DNA of 64,000 nucleotides from an uncultured Bacteroidia bacterium (GTDB lineage: Bacteria > Bacteroidota > Bacteroidia > Bacteroidales > UBA932), in assembly GCA_902789445.1 (NCBI GenBank), contig CADAOB010000006.1, positions 26,684-90,683 of the forward strand, read 5' to 3'. This document shows positions 6,480 through 14,526 of this stretch, one piece after another. The position numbers and the translations under genes were made by a program. The notes below the pieces were generated by a model. The model made no database searches. It saw nothing but the letters and a program-made list of their open reading frames with translations, and was not told where the DNA came from. Every line of letters begins with the position of its first letter. The first letter of the stretch is position 1.

Positions 6480-8472
6480 CTTGCACCTCCACGATTTTGG
6501 TCAGGGTCTCCTTCGAACCGTCGGCATAGTCCAGCACGGCGACGATCTTGTAGGAGCCGGCCTTTTCAAAGACATATTGTTCACCCGTACAGGAATCGCC
6601 GTTGATCTGCCAGCTTACGCTGACCAGGTCGTCTTCCTGGTTGAGCAGGAAAAGACGAAGCCGGTCGCCGGCCCGGAAACTCCGGTCGAGTCCGCCGATG
6701 AGCGGATAGTCGCTCAGGCGGTTGAGGGCCCGGAATTCCATGCGGTACACCTTGCCCGTTATATTCCAGCGGGTATAGAAAATTTCACAGAAATACGACT
6801 CGCCCGGCGTGAGGCCTTCCAGCAGCCAGCGGTTCTTGTTGCCGACCACGACGGACGTCTCGTCGAGGCCGTTGACGGCGCCCCAGCGGAGATTCCACTG
6901 GCCGTTGCCGCTCTTGTCGCTCTCCCACTCCAGCAGGGCGCTGGTCTGGGCCGGTTCGATCGACCAGGCGGTCACCACCGGCAAGTCCCAGCTTTGGTCG
7001 AGGACCACGCGGCAGCGGATGCCGTCAGCTTCCCGGGCGATGCCGGAAAGGCCCAGTCCGACACCCCGGCCGTTCCAGCCCATCAGCGGGAAATTGTACG
7101 CGGAATGGATGTTGCGCACATTCTGGGGACCGGGATAGAAGGCCGTGGCGGGCCCGTCGGGGGCGCTGCTGCCGTCGGAAGCGACGAACAGGGCACAGGG
7201 ATGCGACGCACAGGCATTGACGGCATTGGCGCTCCAGCGCTGTTCGGCCGTCATCGAGCCCGCCTGCGAGGCACTATTGTCGATATGGTAAACCACCAGG
7301 CCGGTACCGCCGATATAGGCGTCCCACTTGGAACCGTCCCGGAATTCAAGCCAGTAGTCTTCCCCCGTCGTTCCCGTAGGCAGCAGGACGGCCGTCGAGG
7401 CCTCCTGTACCGGCGGAATGGACAGGGCCTGTTCCTGGCGGACAGGCTGCGTGGTGACCAGCGAGAGCATCTTCCGCTCGAAAATGGTCAGATAGGGCGG
7501 CGTCCGGCCCTCGTTGTTGTAATTGCCGCGGTCCATGATCGAGAGCGTTCCGCCAATCCCGCTGCTCTCTCCTTCTTTGTCGCCATTGACGTCGTAGAGG
7601 TCGGGCAGGCCGAGGAAATGACAGTATTCGTGGCAGATCGTGCCGATGCCGGCGAAACGGTAGCCGCTGGCACCCGTATATTCCGAATAGAGCGAGAAAT
7701 TGGAAATGCGCATCCCGTCGAGGGAAAGGTTCTGGTCGGCAATGTTCCAGGACTGCGGCCAGAGGGTATTGTCTCCGCCGCCCTCGGCCTCGTTGTGGCC
7801 GGCAAACAGCAGGAACACATTGTCCACGAAGCCGTCGCGGTCGAAATCGTAGCGGGCGAAGTCCACGCCGGCGGCATCCGCCGCCTGGCAGGCCTGGACG
7901 ACCAGCTGCTTGAGATTGCGGTCCGTCACACCACCGTCATTGGCACCATACCAGGCCAGGTCGTTGGGCAGCGTGACGACGTCGCAGACATCGAAGGAGA
8001 AGCCGGCATTGGCGCCCAGGTTGTCACGGAACCAGTCGAGCACACTGCCCGTGGCACCGTTCTCGGAATAATATTGCTGGTTGAACAGATTGTAAATGGA
8101 AGCACGCGGCATCGGAACGGTGAATTTCCGGTCGCGGAACTGGACGGGGATGACAATGGTCCGGATATTGACGGGCGCCTTGGTCGCCAGGAACATCGAG
8201 ATGGCTCCCCCCTCGGGCTCGAGGGCCTTCAGGCGGGCGGATCCCCGCGGCGGCAGGGAGTCCGTCAGGCGCCAGTAACCCTGCGCGTCCTGGAAAACCG
8301 GACGGCCGTCGAGGGTGGTCTTCCACGAGCGGTTTTCATCGCCATGGATGCGGATGACCAGCGTCGTGCCGTCGGGCTGCGTGACGGTGACCGGATACGG
8401 CCAGGCCTTCACGGCAAAAAGTTGCAGTGAGAAAGCCAACAGGGCCAGCAGGACGGTAAAAAGCCGTTTCAT
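6469..8472 (-). CDS. M6-family secreted metalloprotease
   Basis: A 667-residue exported protease. After a signal peptide (residues 1-20) comes the M6 (immune inhibitor A-like) catalytic domain with H281-E-Y-C-H285-F-L-G-L-P-D291, the HExxHxxGxxD zinc site, plus a Met-turn region S-I-M-D-R-G. Downstream of about residue 510 there is a fibronectin type III-like segment (W-S-I-E-P-A-Q-T-S-A-L-L-E-W) and a PKD-like end (Y-V-F-E-K-A-G-S-Y-K-I-V-A-V-L-D-Y-A-D-G). No sorting tail is obvious at the extreme C-terminus. The intergenic region before it carries four CGTTT repeats on one helical face. Probably degrades extracellular protein. Confidence 0.9.
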   Translation of the reverse strand: MKRLFTVLLALLAFSLQLFAVKAWPYPVTVTQPDGTTLVIRIHGDENRSWKTTLDGRPVFQDAQGYWRLTDSLPPRGSARLKALEPEGGAISMFLATKAPVNIRTIVIPVQFRDRKFTVPMPRASIYNLFNQQYYSENGATGSVLDWFRDNLGANAGFSFDVCDVVTLPNDLAWYGANDGGVTDRNLKQLVVQACQAADAAGVDFARYDFDRDGFVDNVFLLFAGHNEAEGGGDNTLWPQSWNIADQNLSLDGMRISNFSLYSEYTGASGYRFAGIGTICHEYCHFLGLPDLYDVNGDKEGESSGIGGTLSIMDRGNYNNEGRTPPYLTIFERKMLSLVTTQPVRQEQALSIPPVQEASTAVLLPTGTTGEDYWLEFRDGSKWDAYIGGTGLVVYHIDNSASQAGSMTAEQRWSANAVNACASHPCALFVASDGSSAPDGPATAFYPGPQNVRNIHSAYNFPLMGWNGRGVGLGLSGIAREADGIRCRVVLDQSWDLPVVTAWSIEPAQTSALLEWESDKSGNGQWNLRWGAVNGLDETSVVVGNKNRWLLEGLTPGESYFCEIFYTRWNITGKVYRMEFRALNRLSDYPLIGGLDRSFRAGDRLRLFLLNQEDDLVSVSWQINGDSCTGEQYVFEKAGSYKIVAVLDYADGSKETLTKIVEVQDGN

Positions 8473-8478
8473 CGTATC

Positions 8479-8512
8479 CGTTTTATCCGTTTACAAACGT
8501 TTATACACGTTT
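8479..8512. promoter_or_regulatory. Four phased CGTTT repeats upstream of the M6 gene
   Basis: CGTTT occurs at 8479, 8488, 8498 and 8508, spacings of 9, 10 and 10 bases, so all lie on about the same face of the helix. They fill the start-proximal side of the divergent region between the M6 and glycosyltransferase genes. Candidate operator; binding is inferred. Confidence 0.4.
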
Positions 8513-8537
8513 CAAACCACATAATTACGAATTTTTA

Positions 8538-8569
8538 TTGAAATCACCAAAAACTGTTTCGTATCTTTG
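8538..8569 (+). promoter_or_regulatory. Promoter of the glycosyltransferase gene
   Basis: TTG (8538-8540), 21 bases, TATCTTTG (8562-8569). The ATG at 8577 follows after seven bases. Confidence 0.65.
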
Positions 8570-8576
8570 CAGTCCC

Positions 8577-9311
8577 ATGAACCCGACCGCATCCTATCAG
8601 CTCACCCTCATCGTCCCCGTTTACAACGAACGGGAGAACCTGCAGCGGCTTGAAGAACGGCTTTCCGCCTACCTGGCGAAAAGCGCCGCCGCTCCCGCCT
8701 GCGTCCTCTTCGTGGACGACGGATCGACCGACGGCGGAAGTCCCCTGCTGGCGGAACTCTGCCGGCGGCATGCGGATTTCTTCTACCTGCGTTTTGCGCA
8801 CAACTGCGGACTGAGCGCCGCCCTGAAGGCCGGCATCGACGCCTGCCAGTCGCCGCTGCTGGGCTACATCGACGCCGACCTGCAGACGGACCCGGACGAT
8901 TTCGACCTGCTGATCCCCCATGCGGGTGAATACGAATTGGTGACGGGCATCCGCGTCAACCGGCGGGACGGCTTCGTCAAGCGGATCTCCTCGAAGATCG
9001 CCAACGGCTGGCGCCGGATGATGACCCACGACGGCGTGGCCGACACCGGCTGTCCCCTCAAGATCCTCCAGACCGCCACGGCCCGGAAACTCCCGCTTTT
9101 CACCGGCATGCACCGATTCCTTCCCGCGCTGGTACAGATGACCGGCGGCCGGGTGAAACAAGTGCCCGTCCGGCACTATCCCCGCGTGGCCGGGAAAGCC
9201 AAATACCATCTGCTCAACCGGCTCTGGGGCCCGTTCAACGACTGCTTCGCCTTCCGTTGGATGAAGAAGCGTTACATCGACTATCGCGTCGAAGACGATA
9301 ATCTCCGGTAA
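8577..9311 (+). CDS. Family 2 glycosyltransferase (DPM1/ArnC-like)
   Basis: Transfers a sugar, probably to a polyprenyl phosphate or lipid. The GT2 nucleotide-sugar fold is clear: I-V-P-V-Y-N-E near the N-terminus, F-V-D-D-G-S-T-D-G, then D-A-D-L-Q-T-D-P as the DxD metal site. At 244 residues it lacks the C-terminal membrane segments of larger relatives. The start at 8577 is set by the promoter just upstream and by the conserved N-terminus; an earlier in-frame codon at 8538 lies in the -33 box. Its stop codon overlaps the next start (TAATG), so it is coupled to the LAB_N membrane protein. The real acceptor is unknown. Confidence 0.88.
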   Translation: MNPTASYQLTLIVPVYNERENLQRLEERLSAYLAKSAAAPACVLFVDDGSTDGGSPLLAELCRRHADFFYLRFAHNCGLSAALKAGIDACQSPLLGYIDADLQTDPDDFDLLIPHAGEYELVTGIRVNRRDGFVKRISSKIANGWRRMMTHDGVADTGCPLKILQTATARKLPLFTGMHRFLPALVQMTGGRVKQVPVRHYPRVAGKAKYHLLNRLWGPFNDCFAFRWMKKRYIDYRVEDDNLR

Positions 9312-9949
9312 TGGACAGCCTTTGGATCGTAGCACTGGGCCTGCTGGCGCAGGCATTGTTCTCAGCCCGGACGCTGGTCCAGTGGATCCGGTCCGAGAAG
9401 GAGCGGAAAGTGGTCAATCCCACCATCTTCTGGGTACTCAGCCTGCTGGCGTCCCTGCTGTTTTTCCTCTACGGCTGGCTGCGGAAGGATTTCGCGCTGA
9501 TGCTGGGACAGGTCATCGGATACTACGTCTATATCTGGAACCTGGGGGCGAAAGGCGCCTGGGGAAAGTTGGGCCGGTGGCGGATCCCCGCCATCGCGCT
9601 GCTCGGCGCCGTCCCGGTGGCGGCCCTCGTCGGGATGGCCTTCCACTGGCCGGCCGTAGCTGAAAGCCTGTTCCACAACGACGCCATCCCCCGCTGGCTG
9701 CTGGTCTTCGGTTCCGCCGGGCAGATACTTTTCTCGCTGCGCTTTCTCTATCAGGCCATCTATTCCGCCCGGCGCGGGGCATCGCTCCTGCCCGCCGGAT
9801 TCTGGATTCTGAGCATAGCGGGCGCCAGCATCATCCTCGTTTACGGAATCCTCCGGCGCGACCCGGTCGTCATCCTGGCCCAGTCGTTCGGGCTGGTCAC
9901 GTATATCCGCAACCTGATCCTCTGGAATCGGAGCCGCAGGGCACTCTAG
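9311..9949 (+). CDS. LAB_N (lipid-A-disaccharide synthase N-terminal domain) membrane protein
   Basis: A 212-residue integral membrane protein with two copies of the LAB_N module, around residues 5-75 (A-R-T-L-V-Q-W-I-R-S-E-K) and 135-205 (L-R-F-L-Y-Q-A-I-Y-S-A-R-R), each with about three hydrophobic helices. The module also occurs alone beside GT2 enzymes, as here, where start and stop overlap by one base. It is probably the membrane partner of the glycosyltransferase in lipid-linked sugar modification; this role is inferred from context and not from catalytic residues. Confidence 0.85.
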   Translation: MDSLWIVALGLLAQALFSARTLVQWIRSEKERKVVNPTIFWVLSLLASLLFFLYGWLRKDFALMLGQVIGYYVYIWNLGAKGAWGKLGRWRIPAIALLGAVPVAALVGMAFHWPAVAESLFHNDAIPRWLLVFGSAGQILFSLRFLYQAIYSARRGASLLPAGFWILSIAGASIILVYGILRRDPVVILAQSFGLVTYIRNLILWNRSRRAL

Positions 9950-9995
9950 CGCACATTTTTTTCAAAAAAGCGATATAACATTATCGCCCTTTCCT

Positions 9996-10003
9996 TATTT
10001 TTG
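9996..10003 (+). promoter_or_regulatory. -7 box of alr
   Basis: TATTTTTG, 19 bases before the ATG at 10023. No good TTG at the -33 distance. Confidence 0.4.
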
Positions 10004-10022
10004 TGCTCAAATTCTCAAGAAG

Positions 10023-11132
10023 ATGACACAGAACCCACCTCTTGCGCGGCTCGAACTGAGCCGAAGCGGGATTCAAAGCAATTTCCGCCATTTCCGTTCA
10101 CTTCTTAAACCCGAAACCAAAATGCTGATCCTGGTCAAAGCCAACGGCTACGGTCACGGCGCCGTCCCGTTCGCCCAGGAAATGGAACGTTTTGGGGCTG
10201 ATTATCTGGGTGTCGCGCTTCCCGGCGAGGGCGTAGAACTTCGAAAAGCAGGCATCGACCTGCCGATCCTGGTCCTGACGACCGGAACCGAAGACTATCC
10301 TGAAATCATCCGTTACGGACTGGAGCCGGGCATCCCGGACCTCTATGCGCTGACCCGCCTGCGCGAAGAACTCCGCAAAATCAGGCGGCGGGACTATCCG
10401 GTCCACATCAATATCGACACCGGCATGCACCGCCTCGGATTCATGGAGCGCGAGATTCCCGACCTGATCAATTTCGTCCGCGAAAGTCCCGAAATCCATC
10501 TGGAGGGCCTCTATACGCATCTGGCCGCCTCGGATGAGGCGCAGCACGACGAGTTCACCCTCGGCCAGATCCAACTTTATGAGAAATTGAGTTCGCAGAT
10601 CATGGACGCCCTGCCTTACAAGCCGCTGCGGCACGTGCTCAATTCGGCCGGCATCGAGCGTTTCACCCAGTACCAGTACGATATGGTCCGCCTGGGCATC
10701 GGCATCTACGGCATCAGCGCCATCGGCTCGAAAGACCTCAAACCGGCTGCTTTCTACCGCTGTCCGATCCTGCAGATCAAGGACCTGCATCCGGAAGACG
10801 GAACGGTCGGCTATGGCCGGCACGGCAAACTCCGCCCGGAAGGGACCCGGTCGGCCACGCTCTGCGTAGGTTACGCCGACGGCATCAACCGGCATCTGGG
10901 CTGCGGCAACGCCGCCTTCGAGGTAAACGGTTCCCTGGCCCCCACCATCGGCAACATCTGCATGGACATGTGCATGATCGACGTGACGGGCATCGACTGC
11001 AAGGAAGGCGACACGGTGACAATCTTCGGCGAAAAACCTACGGCGGGAGACCTGGCGCGCATCCTCGACACGATCCCCTACGAGATCTTCACCTCAGTAC
11101 CCCGGCGTGTCAAACGGGTAATTGTCGATTAA
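10023..11132 (+). CDS. alr: Alanine racemase
   Basis: Converts L-alanine to D-alanine for peptidoglycan, using pyridoxal phosphate. The PLP lysine is K39 in L-V-K-A-N-G-Y-G-H-G-A. The TIM-barrel half continues with H-I-N-I-D-T-G-M-H-R-L-G, and the C-terminal beta domain has V-G-Y-A-D-G-I-N-R with the catalytic tyrosine and G-N-I-C-M-D-M. It is 369 residues, a normal length for a free-standing enzyme. In many Bacteroidota the racemase is fused to MurF; here it is separate. It is monocistronic, with its own -7 box and an AT-rich gap to the next gene. Confidence 0.95.
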   Translation: MTQNPPLARLELSRSGIQSNFRHFRSLLKPETKMLILVKANGYGHGAVPFAQEMERFGADYLGVALPGEGVELRKAGIDLPILVLTTGTEDYPEIIRYGLEPGIPDLYALTRLREELRKIRRRDYPVHINIDTGMHRLGFMEREIPDLINFVRESPEIHLEGLYTHLAASDEAQHDEFTLGQIQLYEKLSSQIMDALPYKPLRHVLNSAGIERFTQYQYDMVRLGIGIYGISAIGSKDLKPAAFYRCPILQIKDLHPEDGTVGYGRHGKLRPEGTRSATLCVGYADGINRHLGCGNAAFEVNGSLAPTIGNICMDMCMIDVTGIDCKEGDTVTIFGEKPTAGDLARILDTIPYEIFTSVPRRVKRVIVD

Positions 11133-11145
11133 ATTAAAATATTTA

Positions 11146-11175
11146 TTGTTTTTCAATAATTATTTTCTATATTTG
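11146..11175 (+). promoter_or_regulatory. Promoter of the 11208 membrane-protein gene
   Basis: TTG (11146-11148), 19 bases, TATATTTG (11168-11175). Leader of 32 bases. Confidence 0.6.
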
Positions 11176-11207
11176 CGGCAGAATCATCGATCAAAACCTA
11201 TCTTTCT

Positions 11208-11933
11208 ATGGCAACTGAGAAACTTGACATCATGCAGACCATCAAGGACGGCGTCCAGTATGGCCTGAAGAATTTCTTCCCCCTGCTGCTGATGGTCCTG
11301 CTCTATGTGGTGACCGTCTGGATTCCCTACCTCAACGTCGGAACGACCATCGGCTTCTACAAAGCCATCATCGGCATCGGCCGCGGGGAGACCATCGACC
11401 CTACCGCGATCTTTGCCAAGGAGAATTTTGCGAATATTGGCGGATTCTTCCTGCTGACGGGCTTTATCGCCGTCGGCACCATCGCTGCAGCCTGTTTCAT
11501 GCTGCTCCCCGCCTATGTGATCGGCATCGCCTGGGGTTTCGCCATCTATTTCTACCTCGACAAGAAAGTTTCACCGCTCAAATCGCTTCAGCTGAGCTAT
11601 GATACGACCTTCGGAAACAAGTGGCGGATCTTTTTCACCGAACTGATCTGCGTTCTTTTGATTTGCGTTGTATGCGTAATCCTCGGCGCCATCCCGGAAG
11701 TCGGCGGTGTCCTGGCCGTCATCGCGAGCATTGTCTGCAGCGCGATTGTCGTAGCCATCGAGGGCGTGATGTACGACTTCTTCTCAAAGAAGGCCGACAC
11801 CATCCTGGCCGAAAAACGCGAGCGCTGCCATCGCGGCCCCAGCGGTCCGGATGCCGGTAATCCGGATGCAGGCGAACCCGTCATCGAAGCCGAAGTTGAC
11901 GAAGTCATCGACTTCGTCAGGACCGAGGCCTGA
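11208..11933 (+). CDS. Conserved-looking membrane protein of unknown function
   Basis: A 241-residue protein with about four hydrophobic segments (roughly residues 22-42, 75-115, 140-165 and 170-190). Between the first two is a G-F-Y-K-A-I-I-G-I-G-R-G loop. The C-terminal 40 residues are hydrophilic and acidic with a Gly/Pro/Asp-rich stretch. The overall shape resembles small DUF975-like or glycerophosphoryl diester phosphodiesterase membrane-domain proteins, but I cannot assign it. It is a single-gene unit with a promoter at 11146-11175 and a strong terminator directly after the stop. Confidence 0.6.
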   Translation: MATEKLDIMQTIKDGVQYGLKNFFPLLLMVLLYVVTVWIPYLNVGTTIGFYKAIIGIGRGETIDPTAIFAKENFANIGGFFLLTGFIAVGTIAAACFMLLPAYVIGIAWGFAIYFYLDKKVSPLKSLQLSYDTTFGNKWRIFFTELICVLLICVVCVILGAIPEVGGVLAVIASIVCSAIVVAIEGVMYDFFSKKADTILAEKRERCHRGPSGPDAGNPDAGEPVIEAEVDEVIDFVRTEA

Positions 11934-11945
11934 CGGACTGACGAA

Positions 11946-11980
11946 CGGAAGAGCCCCGCAACCGCGGGGCTCTTCCGTTT
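11946..11980 (+). terminator. Rho-independent terminator
   Basis: Perfect 14-base stem (CGGAAGAGCCCCGC, 11946-11959, with 11964-11977), AACC loop, followed by TTT. It ends the 11208 gene just before the fak operon promoter. Confidence 0.85.
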
Positions 11981-12010
11981 GGAATTGTGAAATAATTAGT
12001 CGTATATTTG
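11979..12010 (+). promoter_or_regulatory. Promoter of the MMPL-fak-plsX-acp operon
   Basis: TTG (11979-11981), 21 bases, TATATTTG (12003-12010); 23-base leader to the ATG at 12034. The -33 box overlaps the tail of the preceding terminator. Confidence 0.65.
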
Positions 12011-12033
12011 CACCTTGATTTAATAGAAGAGAG

Positions 12034-14526
12034 ATGCAACGGATATTTGTTCCGATTTACCGATATTTCAAAAGCCACAAAGTATTACTGTATCTGGTGC
12101 TGGGTATAAGCACCTTGATTTTCGTCTTCTTCGGATCCAAACTCCGGTATGAGGAAGACGTGGCCAAATTACTGCCGAGATCGAGTGTGGAAAGCGAGCT
12201 CGCTTTTAGCGATATCGGCCTGAAAGACAAGATTTTCATCCAGATCACCTCCGCCAGTCCCGACGATACGCTCGATACCTGGACGCTGAGCGGGTACATC
12301 GACGAGTTCACCGCAGCGCTGCAGCAGCGGGACAGCAGCGGGAAATACATCCGCGGCATCCTCAGTACGCTTGAGGTTGAAACGGCCCTCGGTGCGATGG
12401 ATTACGGCTTCGAGCATCTCCCGTCGCTGATTGACACATCATTCTATAAAGCTTTTGCCCAAGCACTTACGCCGGAAGCCATCGAAAGTCGGATGGTAAA
12501 GAACGTCGAACTGATCGAAAGCGACATGACCGGCGAGACGACCCAGATGGTCTGCACCGATCCTTTCGCCCTGCGGGACATCATCCTCGCGCAGCTGATG
12601 CCGGAAGGCGCGGAGGACGGCTCGGTCGGCGATTACACCATCGAAAACGGCCATTTCTTCTGCCCCGACCGCAGTGTGGCGATGGCCTTCCTCTCCCCCA
12701 GTTTCCAGCAGACCGATTCGGGCACCTCGACCCGTTTTGCAAAGATCCTCAACCAGGAACGCAAGATTTTCGAAGCCACCCATCCGGATGCCCGCATCCT
12801 CTTCCATGGCGCGCCGCTGGGCGCTGTCTCGAATGCCGGCACCATCAAGAATGACCTCGTGTGGACGGTCGGTATCTCGCTGCTGATCATCCTGACCATC
12901 CTGCTGCTTGCCTTTCACCGCCTGCGCTTCATCGGTCATCTGCTGCTGCCCGTGGTTTACGGCACCTTCTTCGCCCTGGCCTGCGTGTACTGGATCAAGG
13001 GCTATATGTCGCTCATGGCCCTGGGCATCGGTGCCATCATCCTGGGCGTTGCCCTGAGCTACTGCCTGCACGTGCTGATCCATTACTACTACGTGGAAGA
13101 TATCGAACAGATGCTCCGCGAAGAGTCCACGCCAGTGGTACTGGGCTGCCTGACCACCATCGGCGCCTTCCTGGGCCTGCTGTTCACGGAAAGCGACCTG
13201 CTGCGCGACTTCGGCCTGTTCGCCACCTTCGCCCTGCTGGGAAGTACGTTCTATTCACTGGTATTCCTGCCGCACTTCCTCAAGAAAGAAGATGTCAGCT
13301 ACAAGAAATACAAGGGTTTCCACCTGATCGACCGCATCAACGGCCTGCCCTGGGACCGCAATCCGTGGATTCTGGGAACCATGGTCGTACTGTTGGCCGC
13401 CGGCATCATCCTGAGCCCGAAAGTGGGATTCGACTCCGACCTGCGGAACCTCAACTACGTGGACGGTCCGCTCGATGCAAGCCAGCGGCTTTACAGCGAG
13501 AAGAACGAGAGCGGACACATGAATCTCTACTTTGCAGCCTACGACAACAATTTCCACCAGGCGCTCGCCTACGACAAACTGCTCAGCGCCCGGCTCGATT
13601 CCCTGCAGCAGACCGGCCTGGTGAAACGCTACTCATCGGTCGTATCCCTGCTCTTCCAGTCGGAAGCGGAGCAGCGGACGCGCATCGCCGCCTGGAAGGA
13701 TTTCTGGACGCCGGAGCGCGTGGCCCAGGCGCGGCGCGACCTGTCGGCCGCCGCCCGCCGCCACAACCTCGACCCTGCGCTCTTTGCCCCTTTCTTCGCC
13801 CTTGTGGAGGCTGACTACCAGCCCGATTCGCTCTACGAAGCGGGCGTGGTCCCCGAAGAGTTGCTTTCTTCCTTCATTGAGAAACAGGCCAGCGGACGCT
13901 GGATGATCTTCTCGACCGTCGCTTTCGCGCCGGAAGACCTCGACAAGGTAACCGACGCGCTGGTCGCCGGACCGCAGACGGTTGTGCTCGAACCCTTCTA
14001 CTACTGCCGCGACATGGTGGAAATCGTCCACGACGACTTCCAGAAGACCCTGCTGATCTCCTCCCTTTTCGTGCTGCTCGTACTGCTGATTGCATTCCGC
14101 AACCTCTGGGTCGCGCTGGTGGCATTCTTCCCGATGTTCCTATCGTGGTATGCCCTGCAGGGATTCATGGTCGTCTTCGGCCTTGAATTCAACCTGATCA
14201 ACATCGTCATCGCCACGTTCATCTTCGGCATCGGCGTGGACTACAGCATCTTCGTGATGGAAGGACTGCTACAGGAAGCGCGTACGGGAAGCAGCGACCG
14301 GCTGGAATACCACAAGGTGGCCATCTTCTTCTCCGCCCTGATCCTGGTCATCGTGGTGGCCTCGCTGATCTTCGCCCGCCATCCGGCCATCAGTTCGACC
14401 GGAAGCATCACGCTCATCGGCATGGTCTTCACCATCCTGATGACCTACTCCCTTGAGCCGTTTGTCTTCCGCAAGCTGCTGGGAACAAAATGGTTCCGGC
14501 GCAGCCTCAAACTTGACAAGCAATAA
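12034..14526 (+). CDS. MMPL/RND-family exporter
   Basis: An 830-residue inner-membrane transporter of the MMPL (RND-like) superfamily. After one N-terminal helix there is a large periplasmic domain (residues about 35-270), a block of helices (about 275-420) containing L-G-I-G-A-I-I-L-G-V-A-L-S-Y, a second periplasmic domain, and a final helix bundle with F-I-F-G-I-G-V-D-Y-S-I-F. This duplicated layout is typical of the lipid-exporting class. It abuts fakA with no gap and heads an operon of fatty-acid genes, so its cargo is probably an acyl lipid. The substrate is inferred from context only. Confidence 0.88.
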   Translation: MQRIFVPIYRYFKSHKVLLYLVLGISTLIFVFFGSKLRYEEDVAKLLPRSSVESELAFSDIGLKDKIFIQITSASPDDTLDTWTLSGYIDEFTAALQQRDSSGKYIRGILSTLEVETALGAMDYGFEHLPSLIDTSFYKAFAQALTPEAIESRMVKNVELIESDMTGETTQMVCTDPFALRDIILAQLMPEGAEDGSVGDYTIENGHFFCPDRSVAMAFLSPSFQQTDSGTSTRFAKILNQERKIFEATHPDARILFHGAPLGAVSNAGTIKNDLVWTVGISLLIILTILLLAFHRLRFIGHLLLPVVYGTFFALACVYWIKGYMSLMALGIGAIILGVALSYCLHVLIHYYYVEDIEQMLREESTPVVLGCLTTIGAFLGLLFTESDLLRDFGLFATFALLGSTFYSLVFLPHFLKKEDVSYKKYKGFHLIDRINGLPWDRNPWILGTMVVLLAAGIILSPKVGFDSDLRNLNYVDGPLDASQRLYSEKNESGHMNLYFAAYDNNFHQALAYDKLLSARLDSLQQTGLVKRYSSVVSLLFQSEAEQRTRIAAWKDFWTPERVAQARRDLSAAARRHNLDPALFAPFFALVEADYQPDSLYEAGVVPEELLSSFIEKQASGRWMIFSTVAFAPEDLDKVTDALVAGPQTVVLEPFYYCRDMVEIVHDDFQKTLLISSLFVLLVLLIAFRNLWVALVAFFPMFLSWYALQGFMVVFGLEFNLINIVIATFIFGIGVDYSIFVMEGLLQEARTGSSDRLEYHKVAIFFSALILVIVVASLIFARHPAISSTGSITLIGMVFTILMTYSLEPFVFRKLLGTKWFRRSLKLDKQ

